A stretch of DNA of 64,000 nt from Roseomonas nitratireducens (GCF_017813355.1 NZ_JAGIYZ010000001.1:310001-374000), one strand, 5' to 3'; positions 1 through 8,476 are shown, counted from the stretch's first letter. The notes: generated by a model not told the origin, from the sequence alone. Numbers and translations: made by a program.

Positions 1-783
1 CGCGGCGTGCTTCGGCGCGGCCGGGCCTTCCAGCGGCGCGCCCACCCACCAGGGGTCGCGGATGTCGCGCGCCGACATCGCCGCGAGGGACACGCGCAGG
101 TCGGCGATGGTGCGCGCGATCGGCCCGCTGACGGCCATCAGCTGCCCGCCCGCATGGCGTTCGGCGCCGGAGGCGTTCCAGGCCGGGATGCGCCCGAGTG
201 TCGGCCGCAGCCCATGCACGCCGCAGGCATAGGCCGGGTAGCGGATCGACCCGCCGATGTCGGTCCCATGCCCGATCGCGCCGATGCCGGCCGCCACCGC
301 CGCCGCCGCGCCGCCGGAGGACCCGCCCGGCGTGATCGACGGATCGCGCGGGTTCCTCGTATGCCCGTGCAGCGAGTTGCGCGTGAACCAGCGCAGCGAG
401 AAGGCCGGCGTGTTGGTCCGCCCGAGCAGGACGGCACCGGCCTTGCGCAGGTTCGCCACCACCGGGCTGTCCTGCTGCGCGACGAGGTCCTTCTGCAGCC
501 GCAGCCCGTTGGTCGTGGCGAAGCTCGCCTGGTCGGCATTGACCTTGATCGTCACCGGCACGCCGGCGAGCGGGCCAGGATCCTCCCCCCGCGCGATGGC
601 GGCGTCGATCGCCCCCGCCTGCGCCAGCACGTCGTCTGGGCGGTGGTCCACCACGGCGTTGATGCGCGGGTTCACGGCGTCGAGCCGCGCGAGCGCGTCC
701 CGCGCCGCCTCGGCGGCGGATACCTGCTTCGTGCGGATGCGGTGGGCGAGCTCGGTCGCCGGCAGGCGGAACAGCGCGGTCAC
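1..783 (-). CDS. Amidase signature family protein (C-terminus cut by window edge)
   Basis: Amidase-signature hydrolase that would cleave an amide to an acid and ammonia in the cytoplasm. The 261 codons present contain the family's catalytic features: a lysine in VTIKVN near residue 85, and the glycine/serine-rich TPGGSSGGAAAA segment that carries the cis-Ser and the nucleophilic Ser. The C-terminal part lies outside the window. Translation probably starts at GTG 783, which overlaps the stop of the upstream acyl-CoA dehydrogenase as GTGA, so the two are likely coupled. It is the last visible gene of a leftward acyl-CoA catabolic operon. The substrate is unknown; it could release an acid from an amide for activation by the CoA ligase upstream (inference). 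Confidence 0.85.
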   Translation of the reverse strand, partial: MTALFRLPATELAHRIRTKQVSAAEAARDALARLDAVNPRINAVVDHRPDDVLAQAGAIDAAIARGEDPGPLAGVPVTIKVNADQASFATTNGLRLQKDLVAQQDSPVVANLRKAGAVLLGRTNTPAFSLRWFTRNSLHGHTRNPRDPSITPGGSSGGAAAAVAAGIGAIGHGTDIGGSIRYPAYACGVHGLRPTLGRIPAWNASGAERHAGGQLMAVSGPIARTIADLRVSLAAMSARDIRDPWWVGAPLEGPAAPKHAA

Positions 784-1949
784 CCGGGCAGCCCCAGCAC
801 GTTCTTCGAGAGGATGTTCCGCTGGATCTCGTTCGACCCGCCATAGATCGTGGCCGGCCGCGCCTGGATGTACAGGCCCGTCGGGTTGAGGTTGCGGTTG
901 CCTTCCATCGGCTCCAGCAGCCCGGCATTCTCGCCGGCGATCTCCAGCATGGTGTCGGTGATGCGCTGGAACAGTTCCGTCTGGAACACCTTCAGCATCG
1001 ACACGTCCGGGCCGAGCGTCTCGCCCCGCCGCAGCTTGTCGACGAAGGCGCCATAGAGCGACTTCAGGTCCTCGAGATCCAGGCGCAGCCGGGCGTAGGT
1101 TTCCTGGAAGGCCGCTTCCTCCCACACCCCCATGCGTTCGGCGAGCTGGCGCAGCCGCGTGAAGGCATAGGCCGACAGGCGCGGGGAGCCGAGATAGATG
1201 CGCTCGAAGGACAGCAGCGCCTTGGCCATGTCCCAGCCGCGGTTCGGCGTGCCCACCAGGTTCTTCGCCGGCACGCGGACGTTGTCGAAGAAAACCTCGC
1301 AGAACTCGTCATGGTATTCGAGGTTGATGATGGGCTTCACCGTGATGCCCGGCGTGGTCATGTCGACCAGCAGGAACGAGATGCCTTCCTGCTTCTTCGC
1401 CGCCTTGTCGGTGCGCACCAGCAGGAAGCACCAGTTCGCGTCCATCGCCAGCGTGGTCCAGATCTTCTGGCCGTTGACGACGTAGGTGTCTCCGTCCAGC
1501 ACCGCTTCCGTGCGCAGCGCGGCGAGGTCCGACCCCGCATTGGGTTCCGAATAGCCCTGGCACCAGATGTGCTCGCCCGACAGGATCTTCGGCAGGAATT
1601 CCTGCTGCTGTTCTTCCGTCCCGTGGTTGATCAGCAGCGGGCCGACCATGACGATGCCGTGGTCGTTGGTGCGCGCGCAGCCGTGGCGCTCCACCTCCTC
1701 GGTGAAGATGATCTGCTTGGCGGGGCTCAGGCCGAGCCCGCCGAAGCGGCGCGGCCAGCCGGGGCAGAGCCAGCCCTTCTCGGCCAGCTTGAAGTACCAG
1801 GGCTTGTTCTCCTCCCAATGCAGGCGCTTGGGCGGGTTGCGCAGCTCGGGCGGGTAGTTCGCCTCGATCCATTGGCGGACATGGGCGCGGAAGGCCTCGT
1901 CCTCCATCAGGTTCAGGTCGTCGGTCTCGCGCGGTTCGATGGCGAACAT
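780..1949 (-). CDS. Acyl-CoA dehydrogenase (FadE type, 389 aa)
   Basis: FAD-dependent acyl-CoA dehydrogenase introducing the alpha,beta double bond in the first oxidation step of beta-oxidation. Family features seen: the central-domain motif with QGYSEPNAGSDLAAL, a beta-domain segment reading GQKIWTTLA, and a C-terminal helical domain with IYGGSNEIQRNILSKNVLG, the usual flavin and subunit-contact end. The length is typical. It sits 3 bases after the enoyl-CoA hydratase and overlaps the amidase start. A second, more divergent dehydrogenase is two genes upstream. Paired dehydrogenases of this kind often form heteromers that act on bulky side chains, as known for steroid-type FadE pairs; that this pair does so is inference. 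Confidence 0.92.
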   Translation of the reverse strand: MFAIEPRETDDLNLMEDEAFRAHVRQWIEANYPPELRNPPKRLHWEENKPWYFKLAEKGWLCPGWPRRFGGLGLSPAKQIIFTEEVERHGCARTNDHGIVMVGPLLINHGTEEQQQEFLPKILSGEHIWCQGYSEPNAGSDLAALRTEAVLDGDTYVVNGQKIWTTLAMDANWCFLLVRTDKAAKKQEGISFLLVDMTTPGITVKPIINLEYHDEFCEVFFDNVRVPAKNLVGTPNRGWDMAKALLSFERIYLGSPRLSAYAFTRLRQLAERMGVWEEAAFQETYARLRLDLEDLKSLYGAFVDKLRRGETLGPDVSMLKVFQTELFQRITDTMLEIAGENAGLLEPMEGNRNLNPTGLYIQARPATIYGGSNEIQRNILSKNVLGLPG

Positions 1950-1952
1950 CTC

Positions 1953-2720
1953 TCAGCCTCCGAAGTTCGGCTTGCGCTTCTCGAGGAACGCGGCGCGCCC
2001 CTCCTGGAAGTCGGGTGTCGTGAACAGCAGGCCCTGGAAGGTCTGCTCGTCGGCCAGCGCCTCGTCCAGGCCCTCGGCCAGGATCTTCTTGGTCAGCGCG
2101 ATCGGGCCCGCGGCCTCGGCGGCGAGGAAGCGCGCCTTCTCCAGCGCCATCTCCAGCGCCTTGCCCGGCGGGGCGACGAAATCCACCAGGCCGATGCGCT
2201 CGCCTTCGGCGGCACCCGTGACCTCGTGGTAGAACAGGATGCGCCGCGCGCGGCCCACGCCCACCCGCCGCGGCAGGAAGAAGGGCAGGCCCATGTCGGA
2301 CATCAGGCCGATCTTGTGGAAGCCCGCGACGAAGCGCGCATCTTCCGCCGCCACGATGGTGTCGCAGGCGCAGGCCACCGCCATGCCCGCGCCCGCCGCC
2401 CAGCCTTCCACCGCGGCGACCAGCGGCTTGGATCCCTTGGCCATCAGGCGCACGAGGCGATGCGTCCGCCGCATCCTCTCGCGCCCATCCAGCGCGCTGC
2501 CGACATTCATGTTGGAGATGTCGCCGCCGGCGCAGAAGGTGCCGCCCGCGCCGGTGACGACGATGGCGCGCACCGACGGCTCCTCATGCGCGCGCTCGAT
2601 CGCTTCCTCCAGCGCCTGGCGCACGCCGGGGCCGATGGCGTTCTTGCGGGACGGGTAGTCGATGGTGAGGATCAGGACGCTGCCGTCCATCTCCTCCCGC
2701 ACGCGCGCTGCTTCGCTCAT
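1953..2720 (-). CDS. Enoyl-CoA hydratase/isomerase (crotonase family)
   Basis: Crotonase-fold enzyme of 255 aa that would hydrate or isomerise an enoyl-CoA. The oxyanion-hole segments are visible as VVTGAGGTFCAGGDIS near residue 60 and AAVEGWAAGAGMAVA near residue 105. The C-terminal end KRKPNFGG resembles the common family ending KR.P.F.G. An open frame continues well upstream of the chosen start, but ATG 2720 gives the normal family length and overlaps the stop of the preceding dehydrogenase as ATGA. It lies between two acyl-CoA dehydrogenases in the same operon, and the operon also has a MaoC hydratase, so the two hydratases probably act on different intermediates (inference). Confidence 0.92.
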   Translation of the reverse strand: MSEAARVREEMDGSVLILTIDYPSRKNAIGPGVRQALEEAIERAHEEPSVRAIVVTGAGGTFCAGGDISNMNVGSALDGRERMRRTHRLVRLMAKGSKPLVAAVEGWAAGAGMAVACACDTIVAAEDARFVAGFHKIGLMSDMGLPFFLPRRVGVGRARRILFYHEVTGAAEGERIGLVDFVAPPGKALEMALEKARFLAAEAAGPIALTKKILAEGLDEALADEQTFQGLLFTTPDFQEGRAAFLEKRKPNFGG

Positions 2721-3784
2721 TCCACGTCCTCCGGGGCCAGGGCCATGAATCGGCGCCGGTGCAGCGCGGCCGAGCCGAACTGGTTCATGATGACCATGCC
2801 GCGGCGCAGGAACAGGCCGACATCGTATTCGTCGGTGTAGCCGATGCCGCCATGCAGCTGGATGCATTGGCGCAGCACCAGCATCCCCGATTCCGCCGCG
2901 CGGTGCTTGGCCTTGGACACCGCGGCGTGCCGCGCCGCGCCCGTGGCCCCGTCGTCGAGCGCCGCGGCCCCCGCCTCCACCGCCGCGCGCGTCAGCGCGA
3001 TGTGGATCTTCAGGTCCGCCGCGCGATGCTGCAGCGACTGGAAGGTGCCGATGATCCGCCCGAATTGCTGGCGCGTCTTGAGGTAGTCCACCGTCATCGC
3101 GAAGGCGCGTTCCATCAGGCCGAGCATCAGGCCTGATGTCACCAGCGCGGCTTCGTCGAGCGCGATCGCCAGCATGTCGCCGACATCCTCGGCGACCAGC
3201 GACGCGCGGCCGAGATCGGGCCGCAGCGTGCCGATATTGCCGCCATCCATCGCCTTCTCGAGCGTCAGGTCCGCGCCCTTGGCCTCCTGCAGGTGCAGGC
3301 CGAGCCCGGCGCCCTGGTGGATCGGCAGCAGGAAGGCGTCCGCACCGGCGGCCATGGGCAGGAACAGCCGTGCGCCGTCCGGCGTGCCGGGCACGGCCAG
3401 CGTGTCCGCGCGTTCCTGCCAGGCGGTCAGCACGACGCGCTTGCCGGACAGCACGCCTTCCAGCGCTGGGTGACCCACCGCGGCGAGCAGGCGCGCGGAG
3501 AGCATCATCGGCACCAGCGGTTCGGGCACCAGCCCGGCGCCGAGTTCCTCCGCCAGCGCCACCGCCTCGCTCATGCCCAGGCCCGCGCCGCCGGCCTCCT
3601 CGGGCACGGCCAGGCCGATCCAGCCCAGTTCGCCCATCTGGGCGAGCATGCCGCGGTCGAAGCCGGGGGAGGCGAAGCGGAGCGCGCGCACGCGCTTGGT
3701 GTCCCCGCCGCGCGGGGCGACGGCGCCCGCGCTGTCGCGGATCATGCGGATGGATTCGGTGCGGTCGTCTGTCGCTGCGCTCAT
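2717..3784 (-). CDS. Acyl-CoA dehydrogenase, divergent second subunit (355 aa)
   Basis: Second acyl-CoA dehydrogenase family protein of the operon, shorter and less conserved than the one at 780-1949. Recognisable parts are an N-terminal helical region with GLAVPEEAGGAGLGMSE, a C-terminal helical domain with KTRQQFGRIIGTFQSLQHR, and LRQCIQLHGGIGYTDEYDV near the end. The middle domain lacks the strong flavin-binding motif of the partner gene. Such short paralogues often act as one subunit of a heteromeric dehydrogenase, so a complex with the 780-1949 product is plausible but unproven. Its stop overlaps the hydratase start by 4 bases. A 145-base gap with two strong hairpins separates it from the CoA-transferase upstream. 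Confidence 0.88.
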   Translation of the reverse strand: MSAATDDRTESIRMIRDSAGAVAPRGGDTKRVRALRFASPGFDRGMLAQMGELGWIGLAVPEEAGGAGLGMSEAVALAEELGAGLVPEPLVPMMLSARLLAAVGHPALEGVLSGKRVVLTAWQERADTLAVPGTPDGARLFLPMAAGADAFLLPIHQGAGLGLHLQEAKGADLTLEKAMDGGNIGTLRPDLGRASLVAEDVGDMLAIALDEAALVTSGLMLGLMERAFAMTVDYLKTRQQFGRIIGTFQSLQHRAADLKIHIALTRAAVEAGAAALDDGATGAARHAAVSKAKHRAAESGMLVLRQCIQLHGGIGYTDEYDVGLFLRRGMVIMNQFGSAALHRRRFMALAPEDVE

Positions 3785-3792
3785 GGTTTCCT

Positions 3793-3914
3793 CGGGGGAG
3801 GGGAACCTCCCCCGAACCCCCTCCCTTTTTTCTGTCTGGGCGTCCCGCCTGCGGCGGTCCGCGAAAAAGTACCCAAAGAAGGAGGGGGGCTCGGGGGGAG
3901 TTCACTCCCCCCGA
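3793..3914. repeat. Inverted pair of GC-rich hairpins (REP/BIME-like)
   Basis: Two near-identical palindromes lie in the gap between the CoA-transferase beta gene and the dehydrogenase. The first has 9-base arms at 3793-3801 and 3806-3814; the second has 10-base arms at 3891-3900 and 3905-3914. Read in a common orientation their loops are TTCC and TTCA. Both are preceded by an A-rich, G-rich lead and the two copies face each other, like the paired units of a BIME. A third copy lies at 63172-63195. They could weaken transcription or protect message ends within the operon (inference). Confidence 0.75.
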
Positions 3915-3929
3915 CCTTCCCCTTTTTCT

Positions 3930-4571
3930 TCACTGCGTGTGCAGCGTCGCCCCGCTCGCCGCCTGCGCCTGTTCCAGCGACACCCCCGGCGCGAGGTCGA
4001 GCACCACGAACCCCTTCTCCGGCACCACGTCGAAGACGCCGAGGTTGGTGTAGACGCGCTTGACCGCGCGCGGCGTCGTCAGCGGGTAGCCGCACTTCGC
4101 GACGAGCTTCGGCCGCCCGTCCTTCGTCGTGTGTTCCATCACGACCCAGAGCCGCTTCGCTCCGGCGCCGAGGTCCATCGCGCCGCCGACCGCGGGCGCG
4201 GTGTCGTTCTCGCTCGTCGCCCAGTTGGCGATGTCGCCGTTCTCGGCGACCTCGAAGGCGCCGAGGACGCACAGGTCGATATGCCCGCCGCGGATCATCG
4301 CGAAGCTGTCGGCATGGTGGCAGTAGGACCCGCCGGGGCGCAGCGTGACCGCCTGCTTGCCGGCGTTCACCAGCCACGGGTCCACCTTGTCCGGCGCGGG
4401 CGCGGGGCCCATGCCGAGGATGCCGTTCTCGGAATGCAGGATGACTTCCCGCTCGAGCGGGACGTAGTCGGCGATCATGGTCGGGATGCCGATGCCGAGG
4501 TTGACGTACCAGCCCTCGGGGATGTCCTGCGCGGCGCGGGCGGCCATGCCCTTGCGGTCGAAGCCTTGCAT
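3930..4571 (-). CDS. 3-oxoacid CoA-transferase family, beta subunit
   Basis: Beta subunit (213 aa) of a family I CoA-transferase, which moves CoA between an acyl-CoA donor such as succinyl-CoA and a free acid. The N-terminal GWYVNLGIGIPTM is characteristic, and the catalytic glutamate is visible in HSENGILGMGP near residue 45, matching the ScoB/PcaJ/AtoA group. ATG 4571 is preceded by AGAGGAG at good distance, which fixes the start although the frame is open further upstream. The alpha subunit gene is 88 bases upstream with a strong stem-loop in between. In this operon it could recycle CoA onto a dicarboxylic or keto acid intermediate; the actual acid cannot be told from sequence. Confidence 0.9.
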   Translation of the reverse strand: MQGFDRKGMAARAAQDIPEGWYVNLGIGIPTMIADYVPLEREVILHSENGILGMGPAPAPDKVDPWLVNAGKQAVTLRPGGSYCHHADSFAMIRGGHIDLCVLGAFEVAENGDIANWATSENDTAPAVGGAMDLGAGAKRLWVVMEHTTKDGRPKLVAKCGYPLTTPRAVKRVYTNLGVFDVVPEKGFVVLDLAPGVSLEQAQAASGATLHTQ

Positions 4572-4592
4572 CTGTGGTGCTCCTCTGGTGAG

Positions 4593-4657
4593 GGCATCCG
4601 ATTCACGCCTCAGGGTGCCCGGGCCTACGGCCCTGCGCCCTTCGACGATCGGATGCC
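4593..4657. repeat. Stem-loop between CoA-transferase subunit genes
   Basis: A perfect 10-base inverted repeat (GGCATCCGAT at 4593-4602, its complement at 4648-4657) encloses a smaller GGGCC/GGCCC hairpin. It fills most of the 88-base gap between the alpha and beta CoA-transferase genes. There is no T tract, so it is unlikely to be a simple terminator. It may tune subunit expression or belong to a dispersed repeat; only one copy was noticed in this window. Confidence 0.6.
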
Positions 4658-4659
4658 GG

Positions 4660-5340
4660 CTATGCCCATTGCGGCCCGCGGTCCACCCGGACCACGCGGC
4701 TGACGAAGATGCCCGGCGTGTGCACGTTCTCCGGCACGATGTCACCGAGGTTCCGGATGTGCATCACCTGCGCGATGGTCAGGTCGGCGGCCATCGCGAT
4801 CACCGGGTTGAAGTTCCGCCCGGAGGCCCGGTAGGTCAGGTTGCCCCAGCGGTCGCCTTCCCACGCCTCGACCAGCGCGACGTCGCCCTTCAGCGCGTGC
4901 TCCATCACATAGGTCTTGCCGTTGAACTCGCGATGCTCCTTGCCGGCAGCGAGCAACGTGCCGACCGAGGTCGCGGTGAAGAAGGCCGGCACGCCGGCGC
5001 CGGCGGCGCGCATGCGTTCCGCCATCGTGCCCTGCGGCACGATCTCCAGCTCGATCTTGCCCGCGCGGTACAACTCCTCGAACACCACCGAGCCCTGGCT
5101 GCGGGGGAAGGAGCAGATGATCTTCCGCACCCGGCCGAGTTCCATGAGCTTGGCGAGGCCCTGCCGCCCGGTGCCGGCGTTGTTCGCGACGCAGGTGAGG
5201 TCCTTCGCCCCCTGCTCGATCAGCGCCTCGATCAGCTGGTCCGGCTGGCCGACGGCACCGAAGCCGCCGATCAGCACCGTGGATCCGTCCTTGATGCCGG
5301 CCATCGCGTCGGCCAGCGACTGCACGATCTTGTCGATCAC
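4660..5340 (-). CDS. 3-oxoacid CoA-transferase family, alpha subunit
   Basis: Alpha subunit (226 aa) of the CoA-transferase whose beta subunit follows. It begins with the typical helix and TVLIGGFGAVGQPDQLIEAL, the glycine-rich CoA-binding loop, and later has EIVPQGTMAERMRAAGAGVPAF, a strongly conserved stretch of the ScoA/PcaI group. The start is GTG 5340, preceded by AGGAAAC; the open frame upstream overlaps the MaoC gene and lacks family similarity. It lies 13 bases after the MaoC stop. Together with the beta subunit it should form a cytoplasmic heterotetramer. It could be an acetoacetate, 3-oxoadipate or related transferase; this is not decided by sequence. Confidence 0.9.
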   Translation of the reverse strand: MIDKIVQSLADAMAGIKDGSTVLIGGFGAVGQPDQLIEALIEQGAKDLTCVANNAGTGRQGLAKLMELGRVRKIICSFPRSQGSVVFEELYRAGKIELEIVPQGTMAERMRAAGAGVPAFFTATSVGTLLAAGKEHREFNGKTYVMEHALKGDVALVEAWEGDRWGNLTYRASGRNFNPVIAMAADLTIAQVMHIRNLGDIVPENVHTPGIFVSRVVRVDRGPQWA

Positions 5341-5353
5341 GTTTCCTGCTTCC

Positions 5354-6211
5354 CTACGGGTGCCTGAAGAGCCCGTTGCTGACGACGACCTTGTCGCGTT
5401 CCACCACGCGGGCCCGGAAGGCCGCGCCCCCGTCCTCGTGCCAGATTTCGGTGCGGATCGTCTCCCCCGGAAAGACCGGGGAGGAGAAGCGCAGATCCAT
5501 CCGCCCGAAGCGTGCCGGATCATAGCCGCAGAGCGACTTCATCAGCGCGTGGCACACCACGCCGAAGGTGCACAGCCCGTGCAGGATCGGGCGGGGGAAG
5601 CCCGCCTTGGCCGCGACAGCGGGGTCGATGTGCAGCGGGTTGTGGTCGCCGTTCAGCCGGTAGACGATCGCCTGCTCCGGCCGCGTCGGCAGGTCGAGCG
5701 TGACGTCCGGGGCGCGATCGGGTTCCGGATGCGGCTTCTTCACGGGCCCGGACGGGCCGCCGAAGCCGCCATCCCCGCGCGCGAAGGTGGTGCCTTCAAG
5801 CGTGGCGAGCTTTTCCCCCGTGCGCGCATCCACCACCACGCGTTCGTTGTACAGCAGCGCGCCCTTGCCCGGCCCGCGGTCCACGATGGCGCTGATGCGC
5901 GACTTCCCGATGATCTCGCCTTCCGCCGGCAGCGGCTTGTGCAGGATGATCGACTGTTCCCCGTGCAGCACCTGCGTCCAGTCCACGCCGGTGTCCGGAT
6001 TGCGCAGCCAGAAGCCGGGATAGCCGAGCACTACGGCCATGGACGGCATGGCCTTCAGCCGCGGCTCGTAGACGAAGTCGAGCTGGCTTTCGTCCATCGG
6101 GTCCTGCCCGAGGCCGATGGAGAAATTGTACAGCGCCGTGTCCTGCCAGCGGATCGCCTGGCGGATCTCCGGGATCGGGTAGTTCAGCAGGTGTTCGTAG
6201 ACGATCGGCAT
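5354..6211 (-). CDS. MaoC-type 2-enoyl-CoA hydratase (double hot-dog, hydratase 2)
   Basis: A 285-aa (R)-specific enoyl-CoA hydratase of the peroxisomal hydratase-2 type. The N-terminal hot-dog half begins with YNFSIGLGQDPMDESQLDFVYE, and the C-terminal MaoC half carries the catalytic motif YRLNGDHNPLHIDP near residue 195, with the Asp and His of the hydratase-2 signature. The length matches fused two-hot-dog enzymes used on bulky or branched acyl-CoAs, such as the bile-acid-type hydratases. Its start overlaps the stop of the CoA ligase gene as ATGA. It gives the operon a second hydration activity besides the crotonase at 1953-2720. Confidence 0.93.
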   Translation of the reverse strand: MPIVYEHLLNYPIPEIRQAIRWQDTALYNFSIGLGQDPMDESQLDFVYEPRLKAMPSMAVVLGYPGFWLRNPDTGVDWTQVLHGEQSIILHKPLPAEGEIIGKSRISAIVDRGPGKGALLYNERVVVDARTGEKLATLEGTTFARGDGGFGGPSGPVKKPHPEPDRAPDVTLDLPTRPEQAIVYRLNGDHNPLHIDPAVAAKAGFPRPILHGLCTFGVVCHALMKSLCGYDPARFGRMDLRFSSPVFPGETIRTEIWHEDGGAAFRARVVERDKVVVSNGLFRHP

Positions 6212-8346
6212 CAGCGCTTGTCCTCGACCTCGATCACCGCGTCGGCGGCGAAGGCGCCCTGGCCTTCGGGCAGCACGAGCAGCGGGTTCACGTCGACCGA
6301 CAGCAGCCGCTCATCCGCACCGGCGGCGAAGCGCGACAGCGCGGCGAGCGCGCCGGCCAGCGCCTTCACATCTGCCTTCGGCCGCCCGCGCGCGCCATCG
6401 AGCAGCGGGAAGCCCTTCAGCGAGTGGACCATGCGCTCGGCCTCCGCCTCGTCGAAGGGGCAGCGGCGGAAGGCGACGTCCTTCAATATCTCGATGAAGA
6501 CGCCGCCGAGGCCGACCATGGCCACGGGCCCGAAGACCGGGTCCCGTGCGACGCCGAGCGCCATTTCCACCGCGCCCTTGATCTGCCGGGCGATCAGCAC
6601 GCCCTCGATCCGCGCGCCCGGCGCGCGTTCGGCCGCGCGGGCCAGCAGCGTCGCATGCGCCGCGCGCACCGCCGCCGCATCGGCCAGGTCGAGGATGACG
6701 CCCCCGATCTCGCTCTTGTGCAGGATGTCCGGCGACAGGATTTTCGCCACCACCGGATAGCCGAAGGAATCCGCCGCGGCGACCGCTTCGTCGGCGGATG
6801 CGCAGGCACGTTCCGGCACGGCGGGCACGCCCGCGGCGGCGAGGATGCGCTTGCCCTCGGCTTCCGTCGGCGTCGTCGCGGGCAGCGTCACCTCGCCCAC
6901 CACGATCTCCTCCGCCGGCGGCGCGGCGAAGGCGGCGCCGTAGCGGCCCATGGCCTCGATCGCCGCGACGGCGCGCGTCGGGTCCTCGAACACCAGGTAG
7001 CCGTCCTCCTCATAGCCCTTCACCTTGTCGGGCGGGGCGATGGCGGACAGCACCCAGAGCCGGTCGGCGAACTTCTCCCGCGCGGCCTTCAGGTAGGGGC
7101 GCAGCTTCGGCGCCATGGTGGTCGACCCGCCGGTCTGGGTCAGGAACACCAGCATCGAGCCGTAGCCGCCCTCCTGCGCCGTCGTCTCGAGGAATTGCGG
7201 GAACAGTTCCGTCTGGTTCACCGCCTGCGCGGTGCAATCCACCGGGTTGCGCGGCGCGCAGAAGGAGATCAGCGACTTCAGATGCGCCTGCGCGTCCTCG
7301 GGCAAAGGCGGCATCGCCACGCCCGCCGCTTCCGCCGCGTCGGAAATCAGCACGCCCGCGCCGCCGCTGACGGTGATGACGCCCATCGTGTTGCCCACGG
7401 GGTAGATGCGCTTCGTCGCCGCATAGGCGATGTCGAGCATCTGCTCCGTCGTCGTCGCGCGCACCACGCCGAACTCGTCCAGCACAGCCTGGGTGATGGT
7501 GTCGTCCCCGGCGATGGAGGCGGTGTGCGACTTCGCCGCATGGCCGCCGAGCTCGCTGCGCCCCACCTTCATCAGCACGACCGGCTTGCGGTTGCGCCGC
7601 GCGAGGTCGAGCGCCGCGGTGAAGCGCGCGCTTTCGCGGATGCCTTCGGCGTAGGCGCAGATCACCTCGACTTCCGGCGCCTGCGCCATCCAGCCGATCG
7701 CCTCGCCGAGCGAGACATCGGCCTCGTTGCCCGTGGTGATGCAGACCGGCGTGCCGATCCCCCGCATGCGGGAGACGGCGAAGACATGCGTGCCATAGGC
7801 GCCGGACTGGGAGGCGATGCCGACATTGCCGCGGATCGGCCAGCCCTGCTCGAAGCTCAGGGAGAAGATCGGGTAGAAGTTGATCGCCGCGTTGAACAGG
7901 CCGAGGCAGTTCGGACCCAGCAGCCGCATCCCGTGCCGGCGCGCGGCCGCGACCAGGCGGTCCTGCATCGCCGCGCCCGCCTCGTCCACCTCGGCGAAGC
8001 CGGCGGTGAAGACGATGGCCGCGCGGCACCCCTTCGCGCCGAGATCGTCCACCGCCTGCACCGCGCCTTCGCCGGGCACGGCGACGATGGCGACATCGGG
8101 CGCGGAGGGCAGCGCGGAGACGGAGGCGAAGGCCGGCAGCCCCTGCACCGTCGCGCGGTTCGGGTTGACCGGCAGGATGGCGCCGGCGAAGCCCTGGCGC
8201 TGCATGTAGGCGATCGGCCGGCCGCCGATGCGCGTCGCATCGTCCGACGCGCCGATGATGGCGACCGAGCGCGGCCGTACCATGGCGTCGAGCGCCGCGA
8301 ACCCCGCGGCGGGCAGTTGGCGCGAGTGGCCGCCTTCGGCGGGCAT
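6211..8346 (-). CDS. NDP-forming acyl-CoA synthetase (acetate--CoA ligase family)
   Basis: A 711-aa acyl-CoA synthetase of the ADP/NDP-forming superfamily, joining an acid to CoA through a phosphohistidine intermediate. The CoA-binding domain begins near residue 20 (SVAIIGASDD), a succinyl-CoA-synthetase-like domain contains GPNCLGL and SQSGAYGTH, the likely active histidine lies in AKSHTASIAGDD, and the C-terminal third is an ATP-grasp domain starting near residue 480 (EAEGKRILAAAGVPAVPE). It is the first gene of the leftward operon, so it probably activates the incoming substrate. The promoter should lie in 8347-8446, but no clear consensus was seen there. Substrate range is unknown. Confidence 0.92.
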   Translation of the reverse strand: MPAEGGHSRQLPAAGFAALDAMVRPRSVAIIGASDDATRIGGRPIAYMQRQGFAGAILPVNPNRATVQGLPAFASVSALPSAPDVAIVAVPGEGAVQAVDDLGAKGCRAAIVFTAGFAEVDEAGAAMQDRLVAAARRHGMRLLGPNCLGLFNAAINFYPIFSLSFEQGWPIRGNVGIASQSGAYGTHVFAVSRMRGIGTPVCITTGNEADVSLGEAIGWMAQAPEVEVICAYAEGIRESARFTAALDLARRNRKPVVLMKVGRSELGGHAAKSHTASIAGDDTITQAVLDEFGVVRATTTEQMLDIAYAATKRIYPVGNTMGVITVSGGAGVLISDAAEAAGVAMPPLPEDAQAHLKSLISFCAPRNPVDCTAQAVNQTELFPQFLETTAQEGGYGSMLVFLTQTGGSTTMAPKLRPYLKAAREKFADRLWVLSAIAPPDKVKGYEEDGYLVFEDPTRAVAAIEAMGRYGAAFAAPPAEEIVVGEVTLPATTPTEAEGKRILAAAGVPAVPERACASADEAVAAADSFGYPVVAKILSPDILHKSEIGGVILDLADAAAVRAAHATLLARAAERAPGARIEGVLIARQIKGAVEMALGVARDPVFGPVAMVGLGGVFIEILKDVAFRRCPFDEAEAERMVHSLKGFPLLDGARGRPKADVKALAGALAALSRFAAGADERLLSVDVNPLLVLPEGQGAFAADAVIEVEDKR

Positions 8347-8446
8347 GGGCGTTCCTCCGGCAATCGCGGCGCAGCGTGGCCTCCCCCCGCCGGGTGGGCA
8401 AGGGGGCGAGGTCCGCGCCCCACGCCATCCAGCCGCCGGAATGACG

Positions 8447-8476
8447 AAGGGCCGCAGCGTCGCCGCCGCGGCCCTT
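8447..8476 (-). terminator. Hairpin downstream of lytic transglycosylase
   Basis: A perfect 9-base stem (AAGGGCCGC and its complement) with a 12-base loop lies 25 bases after the transglycosylase stop. It probably ends that transcript before the acyl-CoA operon begins at 8346. The T run is short, so termination may be partial. Confidence 0.55.

Noticed and set aside
1311-2840. Plus-strand frame of 509 codons over the first dehydrogenase and hydratase
   Set aside because: Complement of clear enzymes with catalytic motifs; no domain in the frame itself.
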